A stretch of DNA of 64,000 nucleotides from Poa pratensis (GCA_947311845.1 CAMZMU010000035.1:1073761-1137760); one strand, 5' to 3'; shown: positions 23,624 through 35,346, numbered from the stretch's first letter. The notes: generated by a model from the sequence alone, not told the origin. Translations and numbers: made by a program.

Positions 23624-24385
23624 CTACTCTCTCTGGTTCCTGCTGGAACACTCGGTGGAGGCCTTAGTCTTAGGACGCTTCATCCTTGAGTTCTCCTCTT
23701 CGTATGACTCCCTTGCGAGTTGGGCACATTGCTCCCGAAGGGCTGCTATCGTTGCTTCCTGTCTGTCGACCTTGTTTAGAAGCCTCAAATTCTCAGCTTC
23801 AAGTCTTTGATTGGTCGTCTCACACTTCTGCTTCTGCAATTCTTCGGAGACTATTATTTCTATAGTGGTCTCGATCTCCTTCCTCTGCTCCTCAATCAAC
23901 TCCTTGGCCTCGTCCGTCATCTTCATCTCAGCATGGAGTGCAGTGGCAGCTATATGTGTTGCTAACTCCAGATCTTCCATTTGTAGCTCTGTAGGGTTTA
24001 GCTTCTCGCGATCCTTTCCACTCCAGTCGGGTAGTCCATTAGCATTACGCCTCCCGAAGCGACGGTAGGGAGAGTTTTGGGGCAGCATCTCGTAGAATTC
24101 CTCACAGATACGTGATAGTGCCTCATGTTTTGCTAGCAGAAGACCAGTCTCCCAGGTGGGGTACACCCTCTTGTAGACAATTGCCTCGGTGGGAATCCTG
24201 GTAGTACCAGGTAGGATCTCTGTCTCAATCTCCCAGCGTTGCTTATTGGTTATCTCTGAGGGTATCGTCCTTATTTTGAAGGTTGCGGGAACCAAATCAA
24301 GATCTTTGCAGATACCATTCAGTTGAACTCCAAAAGGACAAGTCACGCTGTCTCTCGGAATCTCCTTGAAGGTGAAGGGGACCAT
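23624..24385 (-). CDS. Pre-gag ORF with coiled coil, unknown function
   Basis: This intact 253-residue frame lies upstream of gag. It opens with MVPFTFKEIPRD directly after a pyrimidine-rich tttag, which looks like a splice acceptor. The first half is globular and contains LPDWSGKDREKL. Residues about 135-235 form a long charged heptad-like helix, with stretches such as KELIEEQRKEIETTIE, LEAENLRLLNKVDRQEA and ALREQCAQLARE, and the end is basic (RMKRPKTKA). I do not recognise the family. Its openness beside an open gag suggests selection or a very young copy. It may be an assembly or RNA-binding accessory protein; that is inference. Confidence 0.7.
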   Translation of the reverse strand: MVPFTFKEIPRDSVTCPFGVQLNGICKDLDLVPATFKIRTIPSEITNKQRWEIETEILPGTTRIPTEAIVYKRVYPTWETGLLLAKHEALSRICEEFYEMLPQNSPYRRFGRRNANGLPDWSGKDREKLNPTELQMEDLELATHIAATALHAEMKMTDEAKELIEEQRKEIETTIEIIVSEELQKQKCETTNQRLEAENLRLLNKVDRQEATIAALREQCAQLARESYEEENSRMKRPKTKASTECSSRNQRE

Positions 24386-24550
24386 CTAAACAGAATTTGA
24401 GGAAACAAGATTAGATCAAGTGTTACTAGAATAAGTTCAAAAGAAAAGGAAGAAACAAGATTAAACTTTTATAGTAGAGTAAATTAGCTTTTAATTCCTA
24501 TGGCCATCCTATTTCTATCCAGACTTAGGGTTTCGAACCTACAGGCAACA

Positions 24551-24566
24551 CAGTGCTCTGATACCA
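24551..24566 (-). other. Gypsy C primer-binding site
   Basis: On the minus strand the sequence tggtatcagagcactg lies two bases inside the 5' LTR. Its first twelve bases match the initiator tRNA-Met complement, which fixes the orientation of the element. Confidence 0.9.
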
Positions 24567-24568
24567 TC

Positions 24569-27500
24569 TGTAGCGTACCTGCACTTAGAAATTGGCAAGG
24601 TACCTGTGTATAGTGCAAACCCCTGGATCGTTTCATTTGCACACACAGTTTAAGATGTAGTATCACAACAAAGTATCATTATTACATCGAATGATCCAGA
24701 CTTGGTAAAATATTCGTTACAACTTGCATAGCATATAGCTAGCTTGAAAGAGTAAAACAGCGGAAATAATAATCTTCATGGAGTCCTCAACCTTTGCATG
24801 TGCCACAGGCGAAAACATGTTGGTTGCAGACTCGAAAACCCTTAACGTAAACTCACTCGTCAACTGAACAATCTGCAACAAATAAAATTTTGCAACAGAG
24901 TGGGTCAGAACCATTAAAAATGGATCTGGCAAGTGACACTATGTGGACACTTAATGGAATAACTCTACAGCCTATATGCATATTTGGCTGGTGGAGTTCA
25001 AGGCTATTTTGCATAAAAGCCAATTTTGCCTAACACTTTGTAAAACATTTTCTTCAAAAGTTGGAGACGATATGGTATAAGACCATAGCCTCATCTACCC
25101 TTGTTCACCATCAAGTTTTACTTTCGAAATTGGAATGATGAAGCCTCCGTTGAATCCTTGATCAGCTGCTCAAATTGTCCGTAACCGGGGACACGGCTAA
25201 GTACTTAGTTTTTAACTCTGCAGAGGTTGTGCACTTTCACCATTAGACCCAACAAACCCAAACTATCCTCAAGCACTCAAATTGTGCTAAGGAAAAGGAG
25301 AGAGTTGAGACGAGACTTTTCAGAAGCATTTTCCCATCCCATACCGACTTGACGCGCTCCCATTCTAACCATTCTACCACCACCTGTCAAGTCGGGACGA
25401 GTCCACGCAACTTAATCCATCTAGCCAGAGCCCATATGACTAATGGCTGCACGGGAAGCAATCTTCACTTGGAGAAAACATTGGCCCCTTGATACCCTGG
25501 GTGGCAACCACAAGTGACCATCCCTTAGAGGTCACCCCTAAGAGATGACACTCAACCTTTCCATCATCTTTTCATAACCAAGTCCACCCAGGTGATAAAT
25601 TACTTAGTAGAATTAAGCTTTAAAGAAAACCACATTTGCATAGCATCAAATATTCTACTAAGTTATCAAAGGGTTCTAGACACAACTAGTGTAAAGGTAT
25701 GGTGGGTTTAGCATATAGCTATACTTCTATCCAACACATGCATATAAGAAATACACTAAGTAATGCATATAAAATACTTAGGAAAACTTCATGGGGGTGT
25801 GCCACTTGCCTTGGCAAACAGAAGTGTAGTAGTAGCAGTTGCAACCACTTTCGTCTCTCTCCGGAATTTCTAACAAGTCAAACAAACCACAAATAAACAT
25901 ACAATCATAAATGCAACACTTAGAAAAATTTATGATGTGCATGCGATGCAGGATGATACAAAGAGTTATGGTATGCAAGACAAGCAAATAATTAAGGAAG
26001 GAGACATAAACTAGCTTAATCCAAATGACTAAGGCAAGGTCAAGCTCAAAGTAAACTTGGTCAAACAACTTGACAAAAGTTGTAAGGCTATTCTAAGTCT
26101 TCACAAGTTTGGTCTTCAATAATCTTCAACTCCTTTGTAGCTTCATTGATCTTTCCATGGTCTTCAATTAGAACTCTATGAACTTAGTCTTAATCACCAA
26201 GGACTTGGTCTATGTCCAAAGTGAGACAAAACTTAGAAAGAAAGAGAAGATAGAAAGAAAGGAGTAGTTGAATTTTCTCCAGGCTTCCTTGTAGCTTTTC
26301 TCCTTGGTGTGTTGACTTCATTGAATTTTGTAGACTTGATGGTTCTGCAGACTTGATGATGTTGGCAGCATCAAGGTTGGTCTTGAATATAACTTAGTCA
26401 CCATGAAGTCTAAGAGAAAAAAGGAAGAAAGAGAGAAAGGAAATGAAGAAAATGCAGCTGGTTGGTCTTCATGAACTTTCTCTTGATTTCTTCTAAGTCA
26501 TTTCTTCTTGGAGATGCTTCTGCAGTCTTGTTTTCAAGCTAAGTCCTTCCTTGATTTCTACTCATTTCTAACTTAGTGGTTTTTGACTAGGAGCTCATAA
26601 TAGCTAACATGTATCCTCAAAAATTTCTAAGGGGGAAGTCATGTAAGAAGTACCAACAATAATACTAAGGACTTAATATGCATGCCATGCTTATGAAAAT
26701 GCTCTAAGGAAATGCAAGCAAAAAAGATGATCCAAAATAACTAAGGACCAAGGGTCAAACAATAAGTCACAAATAAATTCTAAGTAAAAGTTAATCAACA
26801 TAAGAGAGGCTAAAATTCTCTAAGGAAAAGTGTTGTCAAAACACTTGTCAAAAATTTTCTAAGGAAGAAATAGTTTTATTTTGAGAGAGACAAAATATTT
26901 CTAAGTACTTTAAGTGCTAAAGTCTCCAAAATACTACTAAGTTATTTTACAACTCGAAAATAAGAAGAAAATAATTTTTAATACATTTTATTAATTAATA
27001 TAACACCTAAAAAGCATTTAAACAATATTTACTCAAAAAATCATTGAAAAATTATTTTACAAAATTAATAGAGTATTCCTACGGCCAATACTTAGGCATA
27101 CAAAATTATAGCAAAAGAGTTTGCTCAAAAATCTATTTTTAAACTCAATTTATAGTCAAAATACTAATTAAACCATTTTTAAAAATTAACTAATTTAATT
27201 TCGACAAAACCTCAAAATAAGTATACCAAAAGTTTCTACAAGTCATAAGCTTTCCAAAAATATAAAGTTTGCAAAATTTGGCCGAGCCAATAAAAATTAG
27301 TGATAGATCTAAGTTCCAGGGACTTTTCTGCTAAAACGCCAATCAAAACAAAAAAAAATAGAAAAACGCAGAAATTCTGGATCCACGTGGAGCTGACGGG
27401 GCGCTGACGAGGCTTCGACGTGGCGGCTGACTGGGCGTCGACGTGGCTTGCTCCGATTCGCCCGTACCCCTTCGCGCTGAGGATCTGATCTAAGCCGTAC

Positions 27501-28938
27501 GCAGCAGATCTAACGGCCCAGATCTAATGACCTAAATCGAGCGGCGCGCCGGCTGGAGCATCGCCGGAAACCTAGCTCCCGCGGCGTGCCATGGCCGGCG
27601 GCGAGCAACGCGATGGAGGGAAGGGGTTCGGGATGCGCGAGTCGTACCACTGGGTGCAGGAGATCGCGGCGAAGACGAAGGCGTGGTCGCAGACGGCGGG
27701 GGAGCGTCGGGTGGTCGACAATGTCCCGCCGGAGTCGTCGGTGCGGCGGCGAGCTTCGGTCGATCACGGACACGGCGATCTGGGGCAAAACAAACCACGG
27801 GAAAAATCATACGGGTGCGCACGGACATCACAAAGAAGATGGTGCAGGGGAGAGAGCTCGAGGTGGTCGAGGCTCACCGGAAAACGCGAGGAACGGCGGC
27901 GGCAATGGCAGCATGGCAGCGGCGATTGCGGCAGCCTGGGGGCGTCTTAGGCTAGGGTTCTTGGGGGGTTCGGAGGAGGGGGTCGTGGCCTATATATAGG
28001 GGCAAAAGGATTTGCTCAAAACGGTTTGGAATCCCCGAATCGCGGAGATGATTTCGTGCTCGACATGGACTCGTTTTCGTGCGCAGGAGGTTGGAGACGA
28101 GTGACGTCATTGCTGACGTCATGGGTGGGTCCCACACGTCAGTGACAGAAGGAGAGGGAGAGTGGGCCGTGGTTCGCTTGCTGGGCTTCTGCGCGTTGCA
28201 CCGTGCGGTAGATAGGGCGTCCTAATTTTTTTTTGTTCAAAACATTTTCTTTTTCAAAAGGAAACTTTAATAACTTTTTAAAATAAATGTCCAAATGGAC
28301 TCAAACCAGTTTCTAAAATTTTGTAAAATCAAACTCTTTATTTTGAAACTTTCAAAACACATTTTCCAACACATTTTGTAAACTAAATTTTTGAAATGTG
28401 TTTAAATGGATTTTGGACATATTAATGTCATTTGAAACTATAGGGTTTTATAAATTCCTTTCGAAATTATATTTTAAACTAAAGCAAAATATGAGTAATA
28501 ATATTACATATCAGTCAAAATATAATTTGCTTAAAACTCGTTTTGTTTAAAAGGGGTTTGATAATTCATAATTAATTCAGAACTCATTTTAAGATCCAAA
28601 TAAATATTTTCTTTCAAAAGCAAAACTATAAAATTTGAAAATAAAGAATATGTAAGTAATAGTATAATTTTCCATACAAACAAACACCAGCAAACATTAA
28701 AAGAACAATATATAAGAGTCAAAAGAAAATTGGAGCATAATTGCTCTACTAATATATTTTCTTAAATATGTTTTCAAGTGGAAATTTATTTCCCACTTTT
28801 GACATAACCAAAAGCAAACAATGCAATATGATGATGAATGCATGCATGATTTTCTTTTCAAAGCGAAATACATAATAGTTTTCGAAAGTTTTAAATTTTT
28901 CTGATTTTTCAACTTTTTGAAAAACTTGGGATGTTACA
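24569..28938 (-). repeat. Gypsy C 5' LTR (minus strand)
   Basis: This 4370-bp LTR drives the element on the minus strand. It matches the 3' LTR except for scattered substitutions, for example at 24757 (a/g), 24790 (a/t) and 25236 (t/g), and a small indel near 26594. Confidence 0.94.
27991..27998 (-). promoter_or_regulatory. TATA box of gypsy C 5' LTR
   Basis: The sequence tatatata, read on the minus strand, lies just upstream of GC-rich DNA in the direction of transcription. The copy in the other LTR lies near 21248-21255. The position is typical of a plant LTR promoter; the start site itself is not visible. Confidence 0.6.
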
Positions 28939-28986
28939 CTGTTTTTTTCCTTTTCGCTCATTTTTTAGGGTTTCAGAGGAGATCAC

Positions 28987-29062
28987 GTATAAAGTAATCA
29001 CTACACATATAAAGTACTCATTACACATATAAAGTACTCTCGTTACATATAAAGTACTCATA
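28987..29062. repeat. Short tandem repeat in CACTA-1, unit acatataaagtact
   Basis: Four imperfect copies of a unit of about 19 bp containing tataaagta lie just downstream of the CACTA-1 second gene (minus strand), in its likely 3' untranslated region. There is no spacer-repeat pattern beyond this. Confidence 0.75.
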
Positions 29063-29114
29063 ATTACAATGGAGATCACCGCTAGCTAGTACATGCATGG
29101 AGGGAGTCTATTTA

Positions 29115-29967
29115 TCGACATAGTGGAATTCACCGAATTCATCTACGACATGCGTCAGAATGAATCCTGCCAATTCCTCGGCAATAGCTTTTACGCGGTT
29201 TTTTGGTAGGAGCTAGTTCCGCTTCCTTGCCATCTTTAAAAGAAGGAGATCAAATCAGTTATGATCGAAACTAAACATGATTGATGGTAGCAAAATAAAA
29301 GTTGTGTATGATGTTTACGTACCTCTCGATTTCTTATACTATTGACTCTCTCATTGACCCTCATGTGAATAAACTCGCAAACGTAGTATCCACATAGTTC
29401 CGTCCCCTGTGGTTGTCGCAGACACCACTATACAAGAATTTAATTTAATCAAATAATAATCAAGAGAATGATAATGGTATTAGAAAGATACACAGACCTA
29501 GATACGTAGTAGTACTTACGTTGTTAGCCTTGAACTGCAGCTTAGGTTTCCATTCACCACGTTCTTCCGCGATGAACTTTTTCCAAACCCTGCCCGGAAA
29601 AGAAAATGAATTGAGGAGTTATTACTTATACTTTTGATATCCGAAAATGAACGAAAGAGGCCGATATATTGCGATTGAAATTACCTCTTGAGCATTAGAC
29701 GCACGCTTTTGTACTCATCTTGATCTCTCCTTAATGAGTCCCAGACTTCAACTTCTCCTTCCTCGAGTCTAATGATTAGCAGAATGAAGTGGTACCTACG
29801 CACATTTATATACGCAGGTATTCAGAACTCATCAATTACACTCAATATCGGGAAAGCAAAATAAAATGTGTACAAGACAGTAACACTCACCCGAAGTTGT
29901 AAGGAAAAAGTATTTCCTTTTTGCTACTTTGTCGCTTAAAAAACGTTAGCAAAACGTCCTCTGTGTC
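29115..29967 (-). pseudogene. CACTA-1 second gene, 3' exons: Ulp1/C48-like cysteine protease
   Basis: Five minus-strand exon pieces with GT..AG borders can be read: about 29967-29893 (LLTFFKRQSSKKEILFPYNFG), 29804-29693 (YHFILLIIRLEEGEVEVWDS), 29590-29521, 29432-29323 (QPQGTELCGYYVCE) and 29240-29115. The order His, then Asp in VWDS, then Gln and Cys in QPQGTELCG matches the Ulp1/C48 protease triad. An in-frame TAG early in the last exon truncates the tail. The upstream half lies at 40366-41757, on the far side of CACTA-2, which interrupts an exon. Ulp1-like domains are known in plant Mutator-like and CACTA elements, where their role is unresolved. Confidence 0.82.
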
Positions 29968-30290
29968 CTCGGTAGAAAAAAGGGCTTTGAGCCAGCCCCT
30001 TTGGACCCGGATTTGTTACAAACCGGTCCTAAAGGTTCTGACCGCTGGCCCCACCCCCTGCCGCAAACGGCCGCGAATCCTTTAGGACCGGTTTGTAATA
30101 CAAACCAGTCCTAAAGGTTTTGCGACCATTTGCGGCAGGGGGGGGGGCAGCGGTCAGAACCTTTAGGACCGGTTTGTAACACAAACCGGTCCTAAAGGTT
30201 TTCGGCAGTTTGCAGCAGTAGGGGGGCCCAGCGGTCAGACCCTTTAGGACCGGTTTTTAATACAAACCGGTCCTAAAGGTCCCCCCTATA
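29968..30290. repeat. CACTA-2 left terminus with subterminal palindromes
   Basis: Four palindromic pairs of tttaggaccggttt and its inverse around short aataca-like spacers lie at about 30000-30033, 30080-30117, 30159-30199 and 30240-30280. They alternate with a repeated G/C-rich segment containing ggtcagaccc or ggtcagaacc. Confidence 0.88.
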
Positions 30291-30758
30291 TCCTTCTTCC
30301 ACCCCGTGCTGCAGCTCCATTTTCCCAGCTCGAGCTCAACTCCATTTTTGCTCTCTCCTTCCTCTTGGGAGCTCTAGTTCATCCCCATTTTTCTCCACCA
30401 TTTGTCAAGATTGTTGGCACCCATCGGTCCTACGGTTAGCAACTTCATCCCCTCTTCCGGCATTGCAAGTTTTGCTCATTTTCTTGCTCGTTTCATTTTT
30501 CTTGTGCTAGCTAGGTGTTTGATGAAATGCCTAAGTTACAGAGATCATTTGTTTTATATGCAACTTGAGCTCAAATTAAATTATGATTTGTGGATCTTCC
30601 TCACCGCCGTCGATCGCCCGCGCCGCCCCGTCACCGACACCACCTTGGTGAGCCTATTGTTCTTATTTAGCAAAACAATTTTTTATTTGTATGATTTACA
30701 TATTTACTTGTATATAATTTTCTTAGTTGTGTATGAATTTTTTTTTATGTATAGTGCC
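30291..30758 (+). other. CACTA-2 leader upstream of the small ORF
   Basis: This is pyrimidine-rich DNA after the subterminal repeats, with an apparent non-coding exon at about 30600-30648 ending ccaccttg before gtgagcc. The same exon sequence (cgatcgcccgcgccg) occurs on the minus strand of CACTA-1 near 47950-47995. It is probably the spliced 5' untranslated leader. Confidence 0.6.
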
Positions 30759-31233
30759 ATGGTTTTGATATCCGTCCCCGTTGGCCCTCGTCCAGTCTAT
30801 GATTCGGATGTGGTATATTATCTTTTATAACTATTTTCTTTTTTCATTTCCTGTTTATATGACAATTAATTACGCCAACCAACTTGACATAGATATTTTT
30901 ATGTAGGAGGTAGTGGAACCGGAAATGCCAATCGACCCTATTGTTGAGAAGTTAAATTTAGTTGAACAAGAAAATGATGACCTGAAAGAAATATTGAAAA
31001 AAACTGAAGAAAGATTGGAAAAAACTGAAAGAGAGAAGATGACCTTGGAAAAGGTTCTTGCCGGTGTCGTCGATGGTCACAAGAGCGAGATGGATGCAAT
31101 GCGCCTGAAGATTAGAAAGATTAGAAAATATGCAATTAGTAAAGAGGCTTGGTATCATTATGCCGTCGGGTCAATTGTTACATTTGTTGCGATTTTGATC
31201 GCATTTGTTGTTGTATTTAAATGCATTAATTAG
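30759..31233 (+). CDS. Small coiled-coil protein with C-terminal membrane segment (CACTA accessory ORF)
   Basis: Two exons, 30759-30812 and 30907-31233, are joined in phase by a GT..AG intron of 94 bp and give about 126 residues. The N-terminus MVLISVPVGPRPVYDSDV is followed by a strongly charged coiled coil (about residues 30-75, with ENDDLKEILKKTEERLEK). Then comes a conserved patch RKYAISKEAWYHYAVGS and one hydrophobic segment of about 20 residues ending VVFKCIN. The layout is that of a tail-anchored membrane protein. A homologue lies in the same place in CACTA-1 with its C-terminal 40 residues best conserved. Function is unknown to me. It sits directly upstream of the transposase on the same strand. 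Confidence 0.72.
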
Positions 31234-31403
31234 AGAGTTTTATGGTTGGTTTCAGTGTGTATTTTTATGAGAACTATATATGTATGGTCACTACGCTACT
31301 TTGGTTTTAACGTGTGATGAACTTGTATTAATTAATTAATTTAGTCAGTTCCCTATTCATGATGATTTAGTATATTGGTTTTTGATAAATTTATATAATG
31401 CAG

Positions 31404-34400
31404 ATGAACCGGCAATGGATGTACGGTGACCGACGTCGTCCCGAATTCATTAATGGCATGCATAGTTTTCTCGATGTGGCTGAGGCAAACAAGCAGAATG
31501 GTTTTATTTTTTGTCCATGTGATAAATGCCAGAATAAGAGGAATTACCCTTCCTCAAGAACCATACACACCCACCTGTTGCGAGAAGGCTTCATGCCCAA
31601 TTATTTTTGTTGGACCAAGCACGGAGAAAGAGGGGTTATAATGGAAGACATTGAAGAAGAAGAGGATAATGACAACTATCCTATGTTCGGTGAACACGGT
31701 GATACTGCAATGGGGGAAGACGAGCCTGAACTTGAGGACATTGTTGATGAGCCTGAACTTGAGGACATTGTTGATGAGTCTGATGATGATCTTCGTCGGG
31801 TCATTCTTGATGAACAGATAAACTGCGCAAGTGAAAACGAGGTCGAAGTTGGAGCGCATGTTAGAGGATCACAGAAAATTGTTGTACCCAAATTGCGAAG
31901 ATGGCCAGAAAAAGCTGGGTACCACCCTGGAATTGCTGCAATGGAAGGCAGAGAATGGACTATCTGACAAGGGATTTGAAAAGCTGCTGAAAATATTGAA
32001 GAAGATGCTTCCAAGAGATAACGTGTTGCCCTGCAGTACGTACGAAGCAAAGAAGGTTGTCTGCCCTCTAGGATTAGAGGTGCAGAAGATACATGCATGC
32101 ATCAATGACTGCATCCTCTACCGCGGTGAGCACGAGAATTTGAATGCATGCCCGGTATGCGGTGCACTGCGGTACAAGATCAGGCGAGATGACTCTGGTG
32201 ATGTTGAGGGCGACGATCGCCCCAGGAAGAGGGTTCCTGCCAAGGTGATGTGGTATGCTCCTATAATACCACGGTTGAAACGTTTGTTCCGAAACAAAGA
32301 GCATGCCAAGTTGTTGCGATGGCACAAAGAAGATCGTAAGGAAGACGCGATGCTGAGACACCCCGCTGATGGGTCGCAGTGGAGAACCATCGACAACGAG
32401 TTCAAGGACTTTGCACGTGACGCAAGAAACTTAAGGTTTGGTCTAAGTACAGATGGCCTGAATCCGTTTGGGGAGCAGAGCAGCAGTCATAGCACCTGGC
32501 CCGTGACTCTATGTATCTATAACCTTCCTCCTTGGTTATGCATGAAGCGTAAGTTCATTATGATGCCAGTGCTTATCCCAGGCCCGAAGCAACCCGGCAA
32601 CGACATTGATGTGTACCTGAGGCCATTAGTTGAAGAACTTTTAGAGTTGTGGGCTGACGAAGGTGTACGTGTGTGGGACGAGTACAAACAGGAGGAATTT
32701 GACCTACGAGCGTTGCTGTTTATAACCATCAATGATTGGCCCGCTCTTAGTAACATCTCAGGACAGTCAAACAAGGGATACAACGCATGCACACACTGTT
32801 TAGGCGAGACTGAAAGTATACATGTAGGCAAGAATGTGTACCCGGGGCATCGTCGATTTCTTCCAGACAGGCATCCCGTAAGAAAGAAAGGAAAGCATTT
32901 CAAAGGTGAGGCAGATACACGGAGGAAGCCTACCCTCCCTAAAGGTGCTGATATATATGACATGGTCAAAGATATAAAAGTAATCTTTGGAAAGGGTCCT
33001 GGCGCACAATCTGTTCCGAATGACGCTGACAACCACGTAGCCATGTGGAAGAAGAAATCTATATTCTGGGATCTACCCTATTGGAAATTCCTAGAGGTTC
33101 GCTCTGCAATCGACGTGATGCACGTGACGAAAAATATTTGCGTGAACCTGCTAAACTTATTGGGCGTGCATGGGAAGAAGTCGAGAGATACACCAAAAGC
33201 ACGGCTGCACCACCAACATATGCACGAACGAGACGACCTGATGAATCCAGAGAATTTCAAAGGTCCTGCCAGCTACGCTCTTACCAAGCAAGAGAAGGAG
33301 ATCTTTTTCGAAGTCCTGAGCAGTATCAAGGTCCCGTCTGGCTACTCGTCCAACATAAAAGGAATAATAAACATGGAAGAGAAAAAGTTCCAAAACCTAA
33401 AGTCTCACGACTGCCACGTGATTATGACCCAGTTACTTCCGATTGCATTGAGGGGGCTTCTACCAGAAAACGTGCGAGTACCCATTGTGAAGCTATGTGC
33501 ATTCCTCAATGCAATTTCTCAGAAGGCAATCGATCCAGCAACTCTACCAAGTTTACAGAAGGATGTGGTCCAATGTCTTGTCAGCTTCGAGTTGGTGTTC
33601 CCACCAACCTTCTTCAATATTATGACGCACCTCATAGTTCACCTAGTCCAAGAGATTTCCGTTCTCGGTCCTGTATTTCTACACAATATGTTCCCCTTTG
33701 AGAGGTTCATGGGAGTCTTAAAGAATTACGTTCATAACCGTGCTAAGCCAGAAGGAAGCATGTCCAAGGGCTATGGAACAGAGGAGGTCATTGAGTTTTG
33801 TGTTGACTTTATTCCTGACCTGAATCCGATCGGTGTTCCTCAATCGCGCCATGAGGGGAGACTGCGTGGAAAAGGCACGCTAGGAAAGAAATCAACAACA
33901 TGTATGGACGGGGATTCTTTCACTCAAGCACACTACACAGTTCTACATAATTCCAGCTTGGTGGCTCCATATATGGAGGAACACAAGGATATTTTACGCT
34001 CGGAATACCCGGAGCAACCTGAAAATTGGATTGGTGGAGAACACGTGAAGACTTTCGGCGGTTGGTTGCAAAGACGTCTCATTAATGACAACATTGTTGA
34101 AGATGAGCTATACTTGTTGGCCAAGCAACCATCTTCGACTATATTGACCTTTAAAGGGTACGAGATAAATGGTAATACATTTTACACGGCAGACCAAGAT
34201 AAAAAGAGCACCAACCAAAACAGTGGTGTCCGGTTTGATGCAACAAACGACAATGGGCAAAAGGACACATACTATGGTTACATAGAGCAGATATGGGAAC
34301 TTGACTATGGACCTTCCTTTAAGGTCCCTTTGTTCTGGTGCAAATGGTTCAACCTGTCAGGAGTAAAGGTAGACCCGAAGTACGGAATGACAACAGTGGA

Positions 34401-34743
34401 TCAGAAGAATCTTGGGTACGACAATGATAAATTCGTCCTAGCCAACCATGTGGCTCAGGTTTTCTATGTGAAGGACATGTCTAGCAGACCGAAAAAAAGA
34501 AAAGAGAAGGAAGCGAATACATCAGACGATGAGCCAAAGCGCCACATAGTTTTTTCAGGGAAAAGAAACATCGTGGGAGTCGAGGACAAGACAGACATGT
34601 CAGAAGATTACAATAAATTTGATGAAATTCCGCCCTTCAAAGTCAAAGATGATCCAAGCATCCCGTTAAATGATGAAGATACTCCATGGTTACGGCGCAA
34701 TCAGAAGAAAGGCAAGACATACGCGAAGAAGAAAAATAGATAG
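31404..34743 (+). pseudogene. CACTA-2 transposase, TNP2 type (one frameshift)
   Basis: This enzyme would bind the ends and cut and join DNA. The ATG at 31404 follows taatgcag, which looks like a splice acceptor; the ATG at 31398 is less likely. The N-terminal Transpos_assoc-type domain has WMYGDRR and FCPCDKCQN, followed by an acidic stretch with a 27-bp tandem duplication (ELEDIVDEP twice, about 31724-31777). A frameshift lies near 31840, after which 2.9 kb are open: Transposase_21 region (LRFGLSTDGLNPFGEQSSSH, RSAIDVMHVTKN), DUF4218-like region at about 33400-33800 and DUF4216-like region at about 34260-34480, then a Lys/Arg-rich tail (RPKKRKEKE). Only one obvious lesion separates it from an intact gene. 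CACTA-1 lacks the 27-bp duplication. Confidence 0.9.
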
Positions 34744-34892
34744 GGGGTGTTGTTGGTGATGTGTAATAATGTATTAAACCTTTTATGTAATTGTGTTATG
34801 AAAACATTCCCGTGACATAGTTTGTGATAATGTGCCCATCTTTGACACATGGGTCATGTGACTGATCCAACACTGATTTTGCCCTCAAACAC
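34744..34892 (+). other. CACTA-2 transposase 3' region
   Basis: The first 60 bp after the stop, with gtgtaataatgtatt and ccttttatgtaat, align with DNA after the CACTA-1 transposase stop (about 43943-43885 on the minus strand). The similarity then stops abruptly, which marks the edge of the inserted or inverted module. Confidence 0.65.
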
Positions 34893-35232
34893 CCCTGATC
34901 CAACGGCTCACAAGCCCTCAAAAGAAACACACCCCTGATCCAACGGCTCACAAGCGCTTGAAAGAAACGGCTTGTGAGCCTCCCGGGCTTCGCGGTCACG
35001 ACTCGTGTCAGTCACACGTGTCCACCCCTGATCCAACGGCTCACAAGCGCTTGAAAGAAACACACGATCAGGAGGCTCACACGAGTCGTGACCGCGAAGC
35101 CCGCCTTTAGTCCCGGTTGGTGTTACCAGCCGGGACTAAAGAAGCACACGGATCGTGTGTTTCTTTCAAGCGCTTGTGAGCCGTTGGATCAGGGGTGTGT
35201 TTCTTTTGAGGGCTTGTCAGCTGTTGGATCAG
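34893..35232. repeat. Long inverted repeat in the CACTA-2 module
   Basis: Left arm about 34893-35011 and right arm about 35074-35232 are inverse copies. Shared segments include gggcttcgcggtcacgactc (left) with its inverse at 35080-35102, and repeated ctgatccaacggctcacaag / cgcttgaaagaaacacac units. The right arm is interrupted at 35104-35141 by a palindrome with core tttagtcccgg, the subterminal type of yet another CACTA group. The CACTA-1 module has only one copy of this DNA (about 43321-43425). Transcription through it would give double-stranded RNA. Confidence 0.82.
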
Positions 35233-35288
35233 CACTCCCACCACCACCACCACTCCCACCTCATCCACAGGTACACTTTCTAATCGCC

Positions 35289-35296
35289 TATAAATA
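35289..35296 (+). promoter_or_regulatory. TATA box of the CACTA-2 non-coding module
   Basis: The sequence tataaata, in cctataaatagcggc, lies 58 bp before the first hairpin and about 300 bp before the second. The CACTA-1 module has tatatata in the matching place (43449-43456). A G-box core, cacgtg, lies upstream at 35015-35020. Confidence 0.65.
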
Positions 35297-35346
35297 GCGG
35301 CGTCCCTGCAGCGAACGGCACACAACGAGCGTCTACCTTCGCCACC

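Larger units (their letters stand above)
17825..28938 (-). mobile_element. Gypsy C, non-autonomous LTR retrotransposon with 4.4-kb LTRs
   Basis: Two near-identical LTRs (17825-22195 and 24569-28938) flank a short internal region of 2.4 kb. The 5-bp target duplication ctgtt lies at 17820-17824 and 28939-28943. On the minus strand the LTR begins tgtaacatcccaag and ends gctaca, then comes a tRNA-Met primer site. The internal region carries a pre-gag ORF and a gag ORF but no protease, RT, RNase H or integrase, so it must be copied by an autonomous relative. By eye the LTRs differ at about a dozen positions in 4.4 kb, so the insertion is recent. Confidence 0.95.

Noticed and set aside
28987..29062. 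CRISPR-like array (also the array at 62564-62800)
   Set aside because: Units are directly adjacent or degenerate without unique spacers, and the DNA is clearly plant nuclear.
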